This document shows, one piece after another, positions 17,314 to 26,794 of a stretch of DNA of 32,566 nt. Under the pieces are notes generated by a model. That model did not search any database. It was not told the origin of the DNA and saw only the letters and a program-made list of their open reading frames with translations. Numbering within the stretch: position 1 is the first letter of the stretch; each line of letters begins with the position of its first letter. Source of the DNA: Actinomycetota bacterium (GTDB taxonomy: Bacteria > Actinomycetota > Acidimicrobiia > Spongiisociales > UBA11373); contig VGBK01000012.1 of assembly GCA_016870535.1 (NCBI GenBank), positions 1 through 32,566 on the forward strand, read 5' to 3'. Position numbers and translations under genes: made by a program.

Positions 17314-18603
17314 TCAAACGGCCCCCTCGCCGTCCTTCCCTCCCTGCTCCGCCTCGTCCTGGAACTCGAAGACCAGATCCCCGATCTGCACCTCATCCCC
17401 GGGACGGGCACCCGCCCGACGCAGCGCCTCATCCACCCCGGCCCGGGTGAGCCGCCGGGCGGCGAAGTCGGCGGCGGCGGGCACGGTCAGATCGTCGAGG
17501 GCTACCGCCCGCTCCGCCGCCTTGCCCCGCACTACCCACCGCTCCCCTTCCCGGTGCACGCTGAAGCCGGGAGGCGCAGGCCGGTGGAGCAGGTAGCCCG
17601 GCCGCTCCGGGGCCTCCCGCACCGCCCGGTCGACCAGATCGGCTACGGCATGCATCAGGGCGGGGAGGCCGGCGCCGGTGACCGCCGACACCAGGTGCAC
17701 CTCGCCGTCCAGGGCCGCCGCAAGGGCGGCGGCCGCCTCCGCCGCGCCCGACAGGTCCGCCTTGTTCACCGCCACCAGCCGGGGCCGGGCGGCCAGTGCC
17801 GGGTCGTGGCGCCGCAACTCCTCCACCAGCACCCCGTGCTGGGCGGCCACGGGGACCTCCTGCAGAGGCGAAGGATCCAGGAGAAGCACCAGCGCCCGGG
17901 CCCTCTCGGCGTGACGCAGGAAGGCGTGGCCCAGGCCCCGCCCTTCGGCCGCCCCTGCCACCAGCCCGGGAATGTCGGCCAGCACGAACTGCCGCTCGTC
18001 GACCTCCACCACCCCCAGGTTCGGCTCCAGCGTGGTGAAGGGGTAGTCGGCCACCTTGGGCCGTGCCGCCGACACCCGAGCGATCAGCGTGCTCTTGCCG
18101 GCATTGGGGAACCCGATGATGGCGGCGTCGGCCAGCAGCTTGAGCTCGAAGGTGAATTCCGCCTCCTCGCCGTACTCCCCCTGCTCGGCGAAGGTGGGGG
18201 CCACATGCCGGGGGCCGGCCAGCGCGGCGTTACCCCGCCCCCCCCGGCCCCCCTCGACCAGCACCACCCGCGCCCCGGGCTCGGTGAGGTCGGCCAGCAC
18301 CACCCCGGCGGCGTCGCGCACCACCGTGCCCACCGGCACGCCGAGCACCAGGTCGGCTCCCTGCCGGCCGTGCTGCAGGTCGCCTCGACCGTGGGTGCCG
18401 TCTCCGGCGCGTCGGTGCGGGTGCCGCCGGTATTCGAGGAGAGTGGCCACCTCGGAGTCGGCCAGCACCACTATCGAGCCCCCCCTGCCCCCGGAGCCGC
18501 CCTCCGGGCGCCCGCGGGGCCGGCCCCGCTCCCGATGGAACGAGGCCACCCCGGCCCCGCCGTCACCGGCGCGCAGACGAACGATTGCTTCGTCGACGAA
18601 CAC
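17314..18603 (-). CDS. obg: GTPase Obg/CgtA
   Basis: MFVDEAIVRLRAGDGGAGVASFHRER...GFPNAGKSTLIARVSAARPKVADYPFTTLEPNLGVV plus C-terminal OCT-like domain. Confidence 0.96.
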   Translation of the reverse strand: MFVDEAIVRLRAGDGGAGVASFHRERGRPRGRPEGGSGGRGGSIVVLADSEVATLLEYRRHPHRRAGDGTHGRGDLQHGRQGADLVLGVPVGTVVRDAAGVVLADLTEPGARVVLVEGGRGGRGNAALAGPRHVAPTFAEQGEYGEEAEFTFELKLLADAAIIGFPNAGKSTLIARVSAARPKVADYPFTTLEPNLGVVEVDERQFVLADIPGLVAGAAEGRGLGHAFLRHAERARALVLLLDPSPLQEVPVAAQHGVLVEELRRHDPALAARPRLVAVNKADLSGAAEAAAALAAALDGEVHLVSAVTGAGLPALMHAVADLVDRAVREAPERPGYLLHRPAPPGFSVHREGERWVVRGKAAERAVALDDLTVPAAADFAARRLTRAGVDEALRRAGARPGDEVQIGDLVFEFQDEAEQGGKDGEGAV

Positions 18604-18625
18604 GGCCCTCCCGGGGCCTTAGGCG

Positions 18626-18880
18626 TCAGTCCTCGGGAACGACGCTGACCAGTCGGCGGCGGCGGCGCTGCCCGTAGGACACCCGGCCGCTCGCCGTGGC
18701 GAACAGCGTGTCGTCCCCGCCGCGGCCCACGTTGTCGCCGGGATGGATGCGGGTGCCGCGCTGGCGTACCAGGATGGCGCCGGACTTCACCTGCTGGCCG
18801 TCGAAGACCTTGGGGCCCAGGCGCTTGGCAGCCGACTCACGGCCGTTCTTGGTGGAACCTCCACCCTTGGTCTTCGACAT
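18626..18880 (-). CDS. rpmA: 50S ribosomal protein L27
   Basis: [61 protein letters not shown]. Confidence 0.96.
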   Translation of the reverse strand: MSKTKGGGSTKNGRESAAKRLGPKVFDGQQVKSGAILVRQRGTRIHPGDNVGRGGDDTLFATASGRVSYGQRRRRRLVSVVPED

Positions 18881-19488
18881 CAGGACTCCTTCTTCGTGGT
18901 CGGCGCCTTGGGGGCTTTCGCTTTCGGGGATGCCGGCTTCGCCGCCGTCTTCTCGGCCGAGGCCGCCGCGGCAGGCTTCGCCCTGGACACCGCAGCGGGC
19001 TTCGGCTTGGACGTTGCGGCCGGCTTCGGCTTGGGCGTTGGGGCCGGCTTCGGCTTGGGCGCGGCGGCGGGCTTCGACTCGATGGTCGCGTCGGGCCGGG
19101 CGGCCGCCGCGTCGGCCCGCGGCGTCTCCGGCACCGCCGGGGCAGGCTTCTCGGCTGCGGGTTCCTTGCGCTGGGCCCCTTCGGGGCCCTCGATACGGGT
19201 CACTTCGAGAGCGGTGTAGCGCTGACGGTGCCCCATCTGGCGCCGGTACCCGGTCTTGGCCTTGTACTTGAAGACGTCCACCTTGGGGCCGGCCGAATCC
19301 CCCACCACCCGGGCGACTACCCGGGCTCCCTTCAGCACCTCGGGGCGGGAGAAGGCCGTCCCGGCATCGTCGACAACGAGCAGTGGGGTGAAGGTCACCT
19401 CACCCTCGACGCGCAGGTGCTCGACGTCGATGACGTCGCCTTCGCGCACCTTCGCCTGCTTGCCGCCGGTGCGGATGATCGCGTACAT
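18880..19488 (-). CDS. rplU: 50S ribosomal protein L21 with approx. 100-aa Ala/Lys/Pro-rich C-terminal extension
   Basis: [25 protein letters not shown]...[33 protein letters not shown], then low-complexity tail. Stop overlaps rpmA start (ATGA). Confidence 0.95.
   Translation of the reverse strand: MYAIIRTGGKQAKVREGDVIDVEHLRVEGEVTFTPLLVVDDAGTAFSRPEVLKGARVVARVVGDSAGPKVDVFKYKAKTGYRRQMGHRQRYTALEVTRIEGPEGAQRKEPAAEKPAPAVPETPRADAAAARPDATIESKPAAAPKPKPAPTPKPKPAATSKPKPAAVSRAKPAAAASAEKTAAKPASPKAKAPKAPTTKKES
18883..19185 (-). repeat. Low-complexity coding repeat (PKPKPA-type) in L21 tail
   Basis: [39 protein letters not shown] reiterates (G)CCGGCTTCGGCTTGG on + strand. Confidence 0.75.
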
Positions 19489-19568
19489 GGTTCGCAGCCC
19501 TTCGGGACGGGGGGACGCCACGGCATGTTAGCGTCGGCCCGGAGGCAGACGGCACACCGGGCGGTGGC

Positions 19569-21101
19569 CTACCCCTCTTCCTCTGCCATCCAGGGCACCG
19601 GCCCGCCCGAGGTGGCGGCCTCCTCGAAGAGGAGCACCCCTCGGCCCCCGCACTCGTCGCACACCCGCGAGAACGACTCCAGCAGGCCCTCGGACACGTT
19701 CTTGCGGGTCATCTCCACCAGGCCCAGGTGGGACACATCGAACACCTGGGTGCGGGTCTTGTCCCGGGCGAGGGCTTCCCGCAGGCGCTGCAGCACCGCC
19801 TCGCGGTTGCGGGCCACCTCCATGTCGATGAAGTCGATGACGATGATCCCCCCGATGTCCCGCAGCCGCAGTTGGTGGGCGATCTCCTCGGCCGCCTCGA
19901 GGTTGTTCTGCAGCACCGTCTCCTCGAGCGAGGAGTGGCCCACGAAGCGGCCGGTGTTGACGTCGACGACGGTGAGGGCCTCGGCACGGTCGATCACGAT
20001 GTGGCCGCCGCTGGGGAGCCACACCTTGCGGTCGAGAGCCTTGCGCAACTGGTCCTGGACGTGGAAGCGCTCGAACAACGGGGCCTCGTCGCCGTAGAAG
20101 TGGACCCGGGGCACCAGGTCGGGATCGGTGGCTTCCAGGTACTCCACCACCCCACGGTGGATCTCCGGATCATCGACCAGCATTCGCCGGAAGTCGCCGG
20201 TGAAGTGCTCCCGGACCACCCGGATGACCAGATCGGGCTCCTCGTGGAGCAGGCGCGGGGCGCCGCCCTCGGGGATCCGGGCGGTGATCTCTTCCCACGC
20301 CCGGCGCAGGCGCTCGACGTCGGCCCGCAGTTCGTCCTCGCCGGCCTGCTCGGCGGCGGTGCGCACGATGACACCGAAGCCTGCGGGGCTCAAGTCGGCC
20401 ACCACGCGGCGCAGACGCTCCCGCTCGGGGTCGGGCAGGCGCCGACTGATGCCGCGCACCTCGGAGTCCGGGGCCAGCACCAGGTACCGCCCCGGCAGGC
20501 TGACCTGGTTGGTGAGCCGCGCTCCCTTGCTTCCCATCGCGTCCTTGGTCACCTGCACCAGGATCTCGTCGCCCGCCTTCAGCGCCTTCTCGATGCGCGG
20601 GTGGCGGCCGCCGTTCGAGTGAGGGTCGGCCTGCACATCGCCGGCGTAGAGGACCCCGTTCTTGGCCTCCCCGAAGTCGACGAAGGCGGCCTCCATGCCG
20701 GGAAGGACGTTGCGCACCTTCCCCAGGTAGATGTTTCCGGCCAGGGACTTGCGGTCGCTCCGCGCCACGTAGTGCTCCACCAGGAGAGCCCCCTCCAGCA
20801 CCACGAGCTGGGTCTGGTGAGGCGTGCGGCGGATGAGCATCTGCTTGCGCTCGGTCTCCGGGACGGGAAGCACCACTTCGACGCGGGGGAGGTGGCGCGA
20901 CGCTCCTCTCTCACCGCGCGACGGGCGCGAGCGCACCGCACGGGCCGCCTTGGGACGCGGCTCGGGCGCCGGCGCTACCGCACGGACGCGACGGATCTCG
21001 ACGGTGCGCCGTCCGCGACGGCGCACCACCTTCTCTTCAACGGCCTGGTCGCCCACACCCTTGCGGACGACCTCGGGACGGCTCCGACGCAGCAAACCCA
21101 T
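19569..21101 (-). CDS. rng: Ribonuclease E/G family protein
   Basis: LVEHYVARSDRKSLAGNIYLGKVRNVLPGMEAAFVDFG...SGGHIVIDRAEALTVVDVNTGRF...GGIIVIDFIDM...CDECGGRG. Confidence 0.93.
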   Translation of the reverse strand: MGLLRRSRPEVVRKGVGDQAVEEKVVRRRGRRTVEIRRVRAVAPAPEPRPKAARAVRSRPSRGERGASRHLPRVEVVLPVPETERKQMLIRRTPHQTQLVVLEGALLVEHYVARSDRKSLAGNIYLGKVRNVLPGMEAAFVDFGEAKNGVLYAGDVQADPHSNGGRHPRIEKALKAGDEILVQVTKDAMGSKGARLTNQVSLPGRYLVLAPDSEVRGISRRLPDPERERLRRVVADLSPAGFGVIVRTAAEQAGEDELRADVERLRRAWEEITARIPEGGAPRLLHEEPDLVIRVVREHFTGDFRRMLVDDPEIHRGVVEYLEATDPDLVPRVHFYGDEAPLFERFHVQDQLRKALDRKVWLPSGGHIVIDRAEALTVVDVNTGRFVGHSSLEETVLQNNLEAAEEIAHQLRLRDIGGIIVIDFIDMEVARNREAVLQRLREALARDKTRTQVFDVSHLGLVEMTRKNVSEGLLESFSRVCDECGGRGVLLFEEAATSGGPVPWMAEEEG

Positions 21102-21184
21102 GGATGAACTCCTCCGGCGCCCGCCACAGGGGGCGCCCCTACCCGAATCTGATGTTGCCGACCCGGGAAGACGGAGCGCGACCG

Positions 21185-21209
21185 GGTGCGGCCGCCGTGC
21201 GGCCGCACC
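21185..21209 (-). other. Strong hairpin in the rng 5' leader
   Basis: GGTGCGGCCG-CCGTG-CGGCCGCACC: 10-bp perfect stem upstream of the rng ATG. Confidence 0.55.
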
Positions 21210-21403
21210 GGGCCCGGGGCCGGGGACGGGGGCCGGCGCCGGGAAGAGAAGCCGGGCTGAGGCACCGCTGGGCTCCGTTCGGTCCGGGTCGGATGCCGTC
21301 GGTCGGCCGATTCCCGCTCCGCCGCCGGCCGGGCGAGGTTACCACGGGGGGCCCCCAACCCGGCGCATGGCCGCCGGACGGGCGCCAGGGGCGGCCGCCC
21401 GGC

Positions 21404-21985
21404 TCAGAGGGCCAGACGCTCCTGCCGGAACTCCCCCGGGGTGTAGCAGTAGCGGCAACGCGCCTCGTACGCTCCCTCCGCGCCGAGGACGACCAACTCA
21501 TCGGAGGCGATGACCCTTTGGGTGAACATCCCTGCCCCCCCGCAACGGTGGCAGACGGCGAGGCTCTTGGTGACGTACTCGGCGCGGGTCATGAGCGTTG
21601 GGATGGGCTCGAAGGGCCGGCCCAGGTAATCGAGGTCCAGGCCGGCCACGATCACCCGCTTCCCCGCGGCGGCCAGCCACTCCACCACCTCAACCAGTCC
21701 CTCGTCGAAGAACTGCCCCTCGTCGATCCCCACCACCACCGTGCGCTCCTGCACCGCCCGCAGCAGGGTGGCGCTGTCGGGCACCGGCTCCGCAGCCACC
21801 GACAGGGCGCTGTGCGACACCACCTGAGCCTGGGAGTAGCGATCGTCGATCGCCGGCTTGAAGGTCTGGGTGGGGATCCGGGCGATCTGGTAGCGCACCA
21901 TGCGGCGAATCAGTTCTTCGCTCTTCCCGGAGAACATGGGGCCGCAGATCACCTCGACCCAGCCCCGGGAGTCGCGCCGATCCAT
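21404..21985 (-). CDS. tdk: Thymidine kinase
   Basis: VEVICGPMFSGKSEELIRRMVRYQIA...VVVGIDEGQFFDEG...VIVAGLDLDYLGRPFEPIPTLM...CHRCGG...CRYCY zinc motif. Confidence 0.95.
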   Translation of the reverse strand: MDRRDSRGWVEVICGPMFSGKSEELIRRMVRYQIARIPTQTFKPAIDDRYSQAQVVSHSALSVAAEPVPDSATLLRAVQERTVVVGIDEGQFFDEGLVEVVEWLAAAGKRVIVAGLDLDYLGRPFEPIPTLMTRAEYVTKSLAVCHRCGGAGMFTQRVIASDELVVLGAEGAYEARCRYCYTPGEFRQERLAL

Positions 21986-22026
21986 GAGCACAGCGTAGCC
22001 GCCCCCCTGCCCGCCCGGCCGGGCGC

Positions 22027-23184
22027 TCAGAGCAGGAAGCGCTCCCCCGGCACGGGAGAGCGGCGCAGCCACACGGCGTGCGCCATTCCCAGGGTGAGAG
22101 CCACCGCGCCGTAGAACGAGCCCCCGTAGCTCATCAGAGGGAGCGGCAGGCCGGTGACGGGCATCAGCCGCTGGGCCATGCCGACGTTGACGAACACGTG
22201 GAAGACGACCAGGGCCGCGGCGCCCACCGCCAGCAGGTACCCGAAGCGGTCGCGCGCCGCCGCCGCGGTCATCAGCAGCCGCCACACCACCAGCGCGAAG
22301 AGGCCGAGCACGACGGCCGAACCGGCGAAGCCCAACTGCTCGGCCACTGCGGTGAAGATGAAGTCGGTGCGCTGCGCCGGGACGAAGGCCCCGTTCGTCT
22401 GCAAGCCCTGGGAGAGACCGCGACCGAAGAGCCCGCCGCTGGCAATGGCGATCTGGCTCTGGGTCTGGTTGTAGTTCAGGGTCAGCTCGGCCTCGCCGGA
22501 GTTCAAGAACCCGGTGAGCCGGTCCAACTGGTAGTCCTTGAGGATGTCTACCTGGAAAGCGATCACCAGGGCGATCACCGCGCCGACCAGCAGCAGGATG
22601 ATGTGGCGCACCGAGGTCCCGGCCACGAAGAGCATGGCCAGCGCCACGAAGCCGAACACCAGCATGGTGCCGAGGTCGGGCTGCACGAAGATCAGGGCCG
22701 AAGGCACCGCCATCAGGGTGATGGTCTGCGCGATGCGCCGCCAGCCCAGCCGGCCCCCTTCCCCCGAGGACAGCAGCGCGGCCAGGGCCAGGATCATGGC
22801 CGGCTTGGCTACCTCGGCGGGCTGCAGGTCGATGGGGCCCAGCGGGATCCAGCGCTGCGCCCCGGAACGCATCGACCCGATGGGGGTCAGCACCAGCAGC
22901 AGGAGCAGCAGCGCCCCCCCGTAGGCATAGGGGGCCAACGCCTTCCACCGGCGATCGCTGAGCAGCGAGGCGGCGATGAAGACCACCACCCCGCCGGCCA
23001 TGTAGAAGGCCTGGCGCACCATGTCACCGCTCGGGTCCAGACCGGCGGCTTCGTTGCGCGGGGCGGTGACCGTGTAGATCATCAAGAGCCCCACCGCGCT
23101 CAGCACGGCGGCGGCTGCGGCCAGCAGGTAGTCGGGCCGGGAGAGACGCCGGCGGTGCGGCAGGGAGACGCCGGCGGCGGTCAT
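22027..23184 (-). CDS. rodA: Rod shape-determining protein RodA (SEDS family)
   Basis: QRWIPLGPIDLQPAEVAKPAMILALA...FVQPDLGTMLVF...QSQIAIASGGLFGRGL...FVPAQRTDFIFTAVAEQLGF...GLPLPLMSYGGS. Confidence 0.94.
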   Translation of the reverse strand: MTAAGVSLPHRRRLSRPDYLLAAAAAVLSAVGLLMIYTVTAPRNEAAGLDPSGDMVRQAFYMAGGVVVFIAASLLSDRRWKALAPYAYGGALLLLLLVLTPIGSMRSGAQRWIPLGPIDLQPAEVAKPAMILALAALLSSGEGGRLGWRRIAQTITLMAVPSALIFVQPDLGTMLVFGFVALAMLFVAGTSVRHIILLLVGAVIALVIAFQVDILKDYQLDRLTGFLNSGEAELTLNYNQTQSQIAIASGGLFGRGLSQGLQTNGAFVPAQRTDFIFTAVAEQLGFAGSAVVLGLFALVVWRLLMTAAAARDRFGYLLAVGAAALVVFHVFVNVGMAQRLMPVTGLPLPLMSYGGSFYGAVALTLGMAHAVWLRRSPVPGERFLL

Positions 23185-25328
23185 CAGTCGGTCTCCTCGC
23201 CGCCGCGGATGGCGCCCACCGGTTCGCCCAACAGGTACTGCAGGATGGCACGCGTCGTGGGCGCGGCGATCCGGCCGCCGGCCCCTCCCTCCTCGATGAC
23301 CACCGCCACCACGAACTGCGGGTCGTCGAGCGGCGCCACCCCGACGAACCAGGCGGTGTCGATCTCGGAGACTTCCTCCACCACCGCCCCGGGGAAGGCA
23401 TCGGGACGCTTGGCGGCGTAGGCTTCGGTGGCCCCGGTGATCTCACCCAGTTCGACCCGGCCGTCCGGCCCGGCCGCGTCGAACCGGGCCCGGACATCGG
23501 CGGCCGTCATCCCGACCAGGATCGCCAGGTTGGAGATGACCTCTTCCTCCCTCCAGGGCGGCACCCGACTGCGATCGACCACCAGCAGCCGGGTGGGAAG
23601 GCGGATCTGCGCCGTTCCGGTCTTGCCCCCCACCCGGTCCAGCGAGTCGCCGAAGTCCTGGAAAGCGGCGCGGGCGGTGCCCTTCGGCGATGCCACCACC
23701 CCGTGCAGGTCGGCGCGCAGGCTGGCGACGGTGGCCGGGGAGATGTCGATCTTCCGGACCACGCTGTTGACGTTGGTGAAGAGCGGCGCCCCCGCAGAAT
23801 CGCGGATCTCCAGCACTACCCGCGGCTGCCAGAGCGTGCCCCCGTTGACCAGGGCGGCGAAGGCGTTGGCCAGCTGCAGCGGGGTGCACACCATCGCTCC
23901 CTGGCCGATGGCTACGTTCATCAGGTCTCCGCCCGACCAGCCGCCCTTCGCCCGCACCAGGCCCGTCTGGTTCAACTGGTGGTACTGGAACCACTGCCGG
24001 TCGGGAACGATGCCGGCCTGCTCGAAGGGGAGGTCGACGCCGGTGCGCTCCCCGAAGCCCAGCGCACGCGCCCAGTCCTGCAACAGGTTCTCGCTCGAGG
24101 CGAGGTCGGGGTTCTGCGAGTTCTCCCAAATCTTCAGGGCGATGCCCCAGTAGTAGTTGTCCGAGGACACCTCCAGCGAGGTGTGGATGTTGATCAGGCC
24201 GTGAACCTTCCAGTCCTTCAGCAAGGGGGTGTTGGGGAACTGCAGGTCGCCGTCGGCGTAGAAGGAAGTGGGATCGGTGGGGTCGAGGAGGTGGGCGTAC
24301 TCGTCCTGCTCCACCGTCGGGTAGATCCCCTGCTCCAGGGCGAGGGTGTAGGGCACCACCTTGAAAGCCGAAGCCGGGGGATAGAGGCCCTGGATGGCAA
24401 AGTTGTTCAGCGCCGCCGTCCGCTGCAGGCGGGCCCACTCCTCCTCGCTGATGCGGCCGGTGGAGAAGAGGCTGGGGTCGTAAGCCGGAACCGAGGCCAG
24501 CGCCAGCACCGACCCGTTGCGCGGGTCCAGGACCACCGCCGCGGCGCGGATCGGCTGCTTGCCATCGCGGCGCGCCAACGACAGGCCATCGTAGAGCGCC
24601 CGTTCCACGAAGTCCTGTAGCTCCAGGTCGATGGAGGTGACCACGGTCCCCCCCGCCCGGGGCGGAACCTCGTCGATGATCCCCAGGATCTCACCGGCGG
24701 CGTTGACCCGGTAGGTGATCCGCCCGGGCGTCCCCCGCAGTTGACGGTCGTACTGCCTCTCGATGCCGAAGCGCCCCACCCGGTCCCGCGGGGTGATCTC
24801 GGGACGCTGCAGGTCCTCTTCGGCCGGGGCGCCGATGTAGCCGAGCACATGCGCCGCCGTCTCGCCCCGCGGGTAGACGCGCACCGGCACCGGCTCCACC
24901 ACCACGCCCGGGAAGTCCTCGATGCGCTCGAGGACGAAGACCGACGTCGCCTCGGAGACCTCCTCGCCGAGAGTGAAGCGGGCCCCCGGACCGGCCTCCT
25001 CGAAGCGAGCCCGCAGGTCGTCCGCCGGCACCCCGAGCAGAGCGGCCAGGTTGTTGATCAACCCCTCCTCCCGCTCCGCGGGCAGCAGCTTGCGATCCAC
25101 CACCAGTTGCCGGGTGGCCACCGTGCCCGCCAGCAGCTGCCGCCCCGTCCGGTCGAGGATGTCGCCGCGTGGGGCCTCGATGGTGACCACCCGTATCTGC
25201 TGCTGTTCGGCCACCTCGAGGGCCGACGCCAGGGTGGAGACCTGCAAATACCAGAGGCGCAGCAGGAGGACGGCGAAGAGGCCGGAGAAGATGGCTCCCA
25301 CCACCGCCAGGCGCCAGGCGCGTCTCAC
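23184..25328 (-). CDS. mrdA: Penicillin-binding protein 2 (class B transpeptidase) with internal duplication
   Basis: EAPRGDILDRTGRQLLAG...VYPRGETAAHVLGYIG...PPASAFKVVPY (SxxK), SSDNYYWG (SxN), VGGKTGTAQ (KTG), DTAWFVGVAPLDD. Confidence 0.94.
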   Translation of the reverse strand: MRRAWRLAVVGAIFSGLFAVLLLRLWYLQVSTLASALEVAEQQQIRVVTIEAPRGDILDRTGRQLLAGTVATRQLVVDRKLLPAEREEGLINNLAALLGVPADDLRARFEEAGPGARFTLGEEVSEATSVFVLERIEDFPGVVVEPVPVRVYPRGETAAHVLGYIGAPAEEDLQRPEITPRDRVGRFGIERQYDRQLRGTPGRITYRVNAAGEILGIIDEVPPRAGGTVVTSIDLELQDFVERALYDGLSLARRDGKQPIRAAAVVLDPRNGSVLALASVPAYDPSLFSTGRISEEEWARLQRTAALNNFAIQGLYPPASAFKVVPYTLALEQGIYPTVEQDEYAHLLDPTDPTSFYADGDLQFPNTPLLKDWKVHGLINIHTSLEVSSDNYYWGIALKIWENSQNPDLASSENLLQDWARALGFGERTGVDLPFEQAGIVPDRQWFQYHQLNQTGLVRAKGGWSGGDLMNVAIGQGAMVCTPLQLANAFAALVNGGTLWQPRVVLEIRDSAGAPLFTNVNSVVRKIDISPATVASLRADLHGVVASPKGTARAAFQDFGDSLDRVGGKTGTAQIRLPTRLLVVDRSRVPPWREEEVISNLAILVGMTAADVRARFDAAGPDGRVELGEITGATEAYAAKRPDAFPGAVVEEVSEIDTAWFVGVAPLDDPQFVVAVVIEEGGAGGRIAAPTTRAILQYLLGEPVGAIRGGEETD
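23370..23594 (-). repeat. Diverged second copy of PBP2 N-terminal segment, inserted after KTG motif
   Basis: TRLLVVDRSRVPPWREEEVISNLAILVGMTAADVRARFDAAGPDGRVELGEITGATEAYAAKRPDAFPGAVVEEV, about half identical to the copy at 24888-25115. Confidence 0.85.
24888..25115 (-). repeat. N-terminal copy of the PBP2 internal duplication
   Basis: TRQLVVDRKLLPAEREEGLINNLAALLGVPADDLRARFEEAGPGARFTLGEEVSEATSVFVLERIEDFPGVVVEPV. Confidence 0.85.
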
Positions 25329-25837
25329 CGGCCGATCCCCCGACGCCCGCCCCCCCGCTCTCCCAGGAGGCGGGTCGCCAAGGGCAGGACCAGCGGCGAC
25401 AGGACGGTGTTGTACACCGCGGGCAACAGCATCTTCCGCACCACCTGGGCGTCGGCGAGGGTCTGCTCCCCGAAGATCGTACCGAGAAGGGCGTACTGTG
25501 CCAGCGCGACGAGCGAGATCAGGAACACCCCGGGGATGAGCAGGGTGGCGTCATCCTCAAAGCGCCGCCGCAGCCGCACCGTCGCGTAGGCGACGCAAGT
25601 GAGCACCAGGGACCACAGGCCCAAGGCGGTCTCCGACAGCAAGTCGAGCAGCAACCCGGTGCAGAAACCCACCGCCAGCGACGGCACCTGCCCCAGGTGG
25701 CGGCTCACCGCCAGCGCCACCAGCAGAGCCAACGCGGGGGTGGCGCCGAAGGGCCGCAGCCGCACGAACAGGGTCGTCTGCAGGGCCACCCCGAGGATCA
25801 CGAGGGCGACGGCTACCGCCGTCCGGCGCCACTTCAC
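25325..25837 (-). CDS. mreD: Rod shape-determining protein MreD
   Basis: Small multi-TM protein (LALLVALAVSRHLGQVPSLAVGFCTGLLLDLLSETALGLWSLVLTCVAYA) between mreC and PBP2. Confidence 0.88.
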   Translation of the reverse strand: MKWRRTAVAVALVILGVALQTTLFVRLRPFGATPALALLVALAVSRHLGQVPSLAVGFCTGLLLDLLSETALGLWSLVLTCVAYATVRLRRRFEDDATLLIPGVFLISLVALAQYALLGTIFGEQTLADAQVVRKMLLPAVYNTVLSPLVLPLATRLLGERGGGRRGIGR

Positions 25838-26757
25838 GGGGTGAGAGTGGTCCCCGGCCCGGACCCGGTCGTGGTGGTCGTTTCGCGCGGAGGCTCGATG
25901 GGTTCCTCTCCCTCCTCTTCCGACGACCCGCCGCGATCACTGGTGAAGACCAGCACCTTCACGTAGTCCACCCGGGATAGCTCCGCCTCGGGTGTCGCCG
26001 TGGTGCGCAGCGAGAAGCCGACTTCGGCTCGCGCCGCCTCGGCTACCCGCGCCACCGGGATCCCGGCCGGGAAGCGGCCATCGGCGGTGACCAGCAGGTC
26101 GCCTTGCACGAGGGCGGCGTTGGTGTTGAACATCTCCAGTTGCATCGGGCCCCCGCCCCGACCGGTGAGAATGCCCGTCTCGCCGGTCCGTTCCACCCGC
26201 ACCGCCACCCGCATAGTGGGGTGGGTGATGAGGCGGAGGCGCGCCGTGGTGGCGGTGACCGCCACTACCCGGCCTACCAGCCCTCCCTCGTCGATCACCG
26301 GCATGTCGACGGTGATGCCCTGCCGCCGGCCCTTGTCGATCAGCCGGATGCCCTCGAAGTCGGACGGGCCCGTGGCCAGCACTCGCGCCACCACCGCGTC
26401 CAGTTCTCCCGGGGGCTCCACGGCCAGGATTGCCTCCAGTTCCTCAACACGGCGCTGCAGGCTCTCCGTCTCGGCGAGCCGTCTCTCGAGGTCGGCCACC
26501 TGCAACCGCAGCCGGCGGTTCTCGTCACGCAGCCCCACCATGTCGGAGATGCCCTCGAAGAACCCGACTACCGGCCGGGTGACGAAGGCGGCGGCCTTCT
26601 GCACCGGGGTGAAGGCGGCCTGCACCCCATCGCGGAGGATTCCTCCCAGACCGGCCCCCGACGCCCGCAGGTCCACGGTGATCAGCATCAGCGAGAGCAC
26701 GATCAGGCCCACGAACACTGCGGTGCTGCGCTCGACACGGGAAGGGCGCCACATCAA
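25834..26757 (-). CDS. mreC: Rod shape-determining protein MreC
   Basis: TM, coiled coil (ENRRLRLQVADLERRLAETESL), then ARVLATGPSDFEGIRLIDKGRRQGITVDMPVIDEGGLVGRVV; Thr-rich C-terminal tail. Confidence 0.92.
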   Translation of the reverse strand: MMWRPSRVERSTAVFVGLIVLSLMLITVDLRASGAGLGGILRDGVQAAFTPVQKAAAFVTRPVVGFFEGISDMVGLRDENRRLRLQVADLERRLAETESLQRRVEELEAILAVEPPGELDAVVARVLATGPSDFEGIRLIDKGRRQGITVDMPVIDEGGLVGRVVAVTATTARLRLITHPTMRVAVRVERTGETGILTGRGGGPMQLEMFNTNAALVQGDLLVTADGRFPAGIPVARVAEAARAEVGFSLRTTATPEAELSRVDYVKVLVFTSDRGGSSEEEGEEPIEPPRETTTTTGSGPGTTLTP

Positions 26758-26794
26758 TGGCCTCGCCGCGCCGCGCCGGCCCCGGCGGGCACGG

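Noticed and set aside
19728-21107. 459-aa + strand ORF opposite rng
   Set aside because: Antisense artefact; the minus-strand RNase E/G protein has clear family motifs.
21404-21985. tdk located between rodA and rng as a possible foreign insertion
   Set aside because: Same strand, similar composition, tight spacing and no mobile-element signs; simple gene-order variation is enough.
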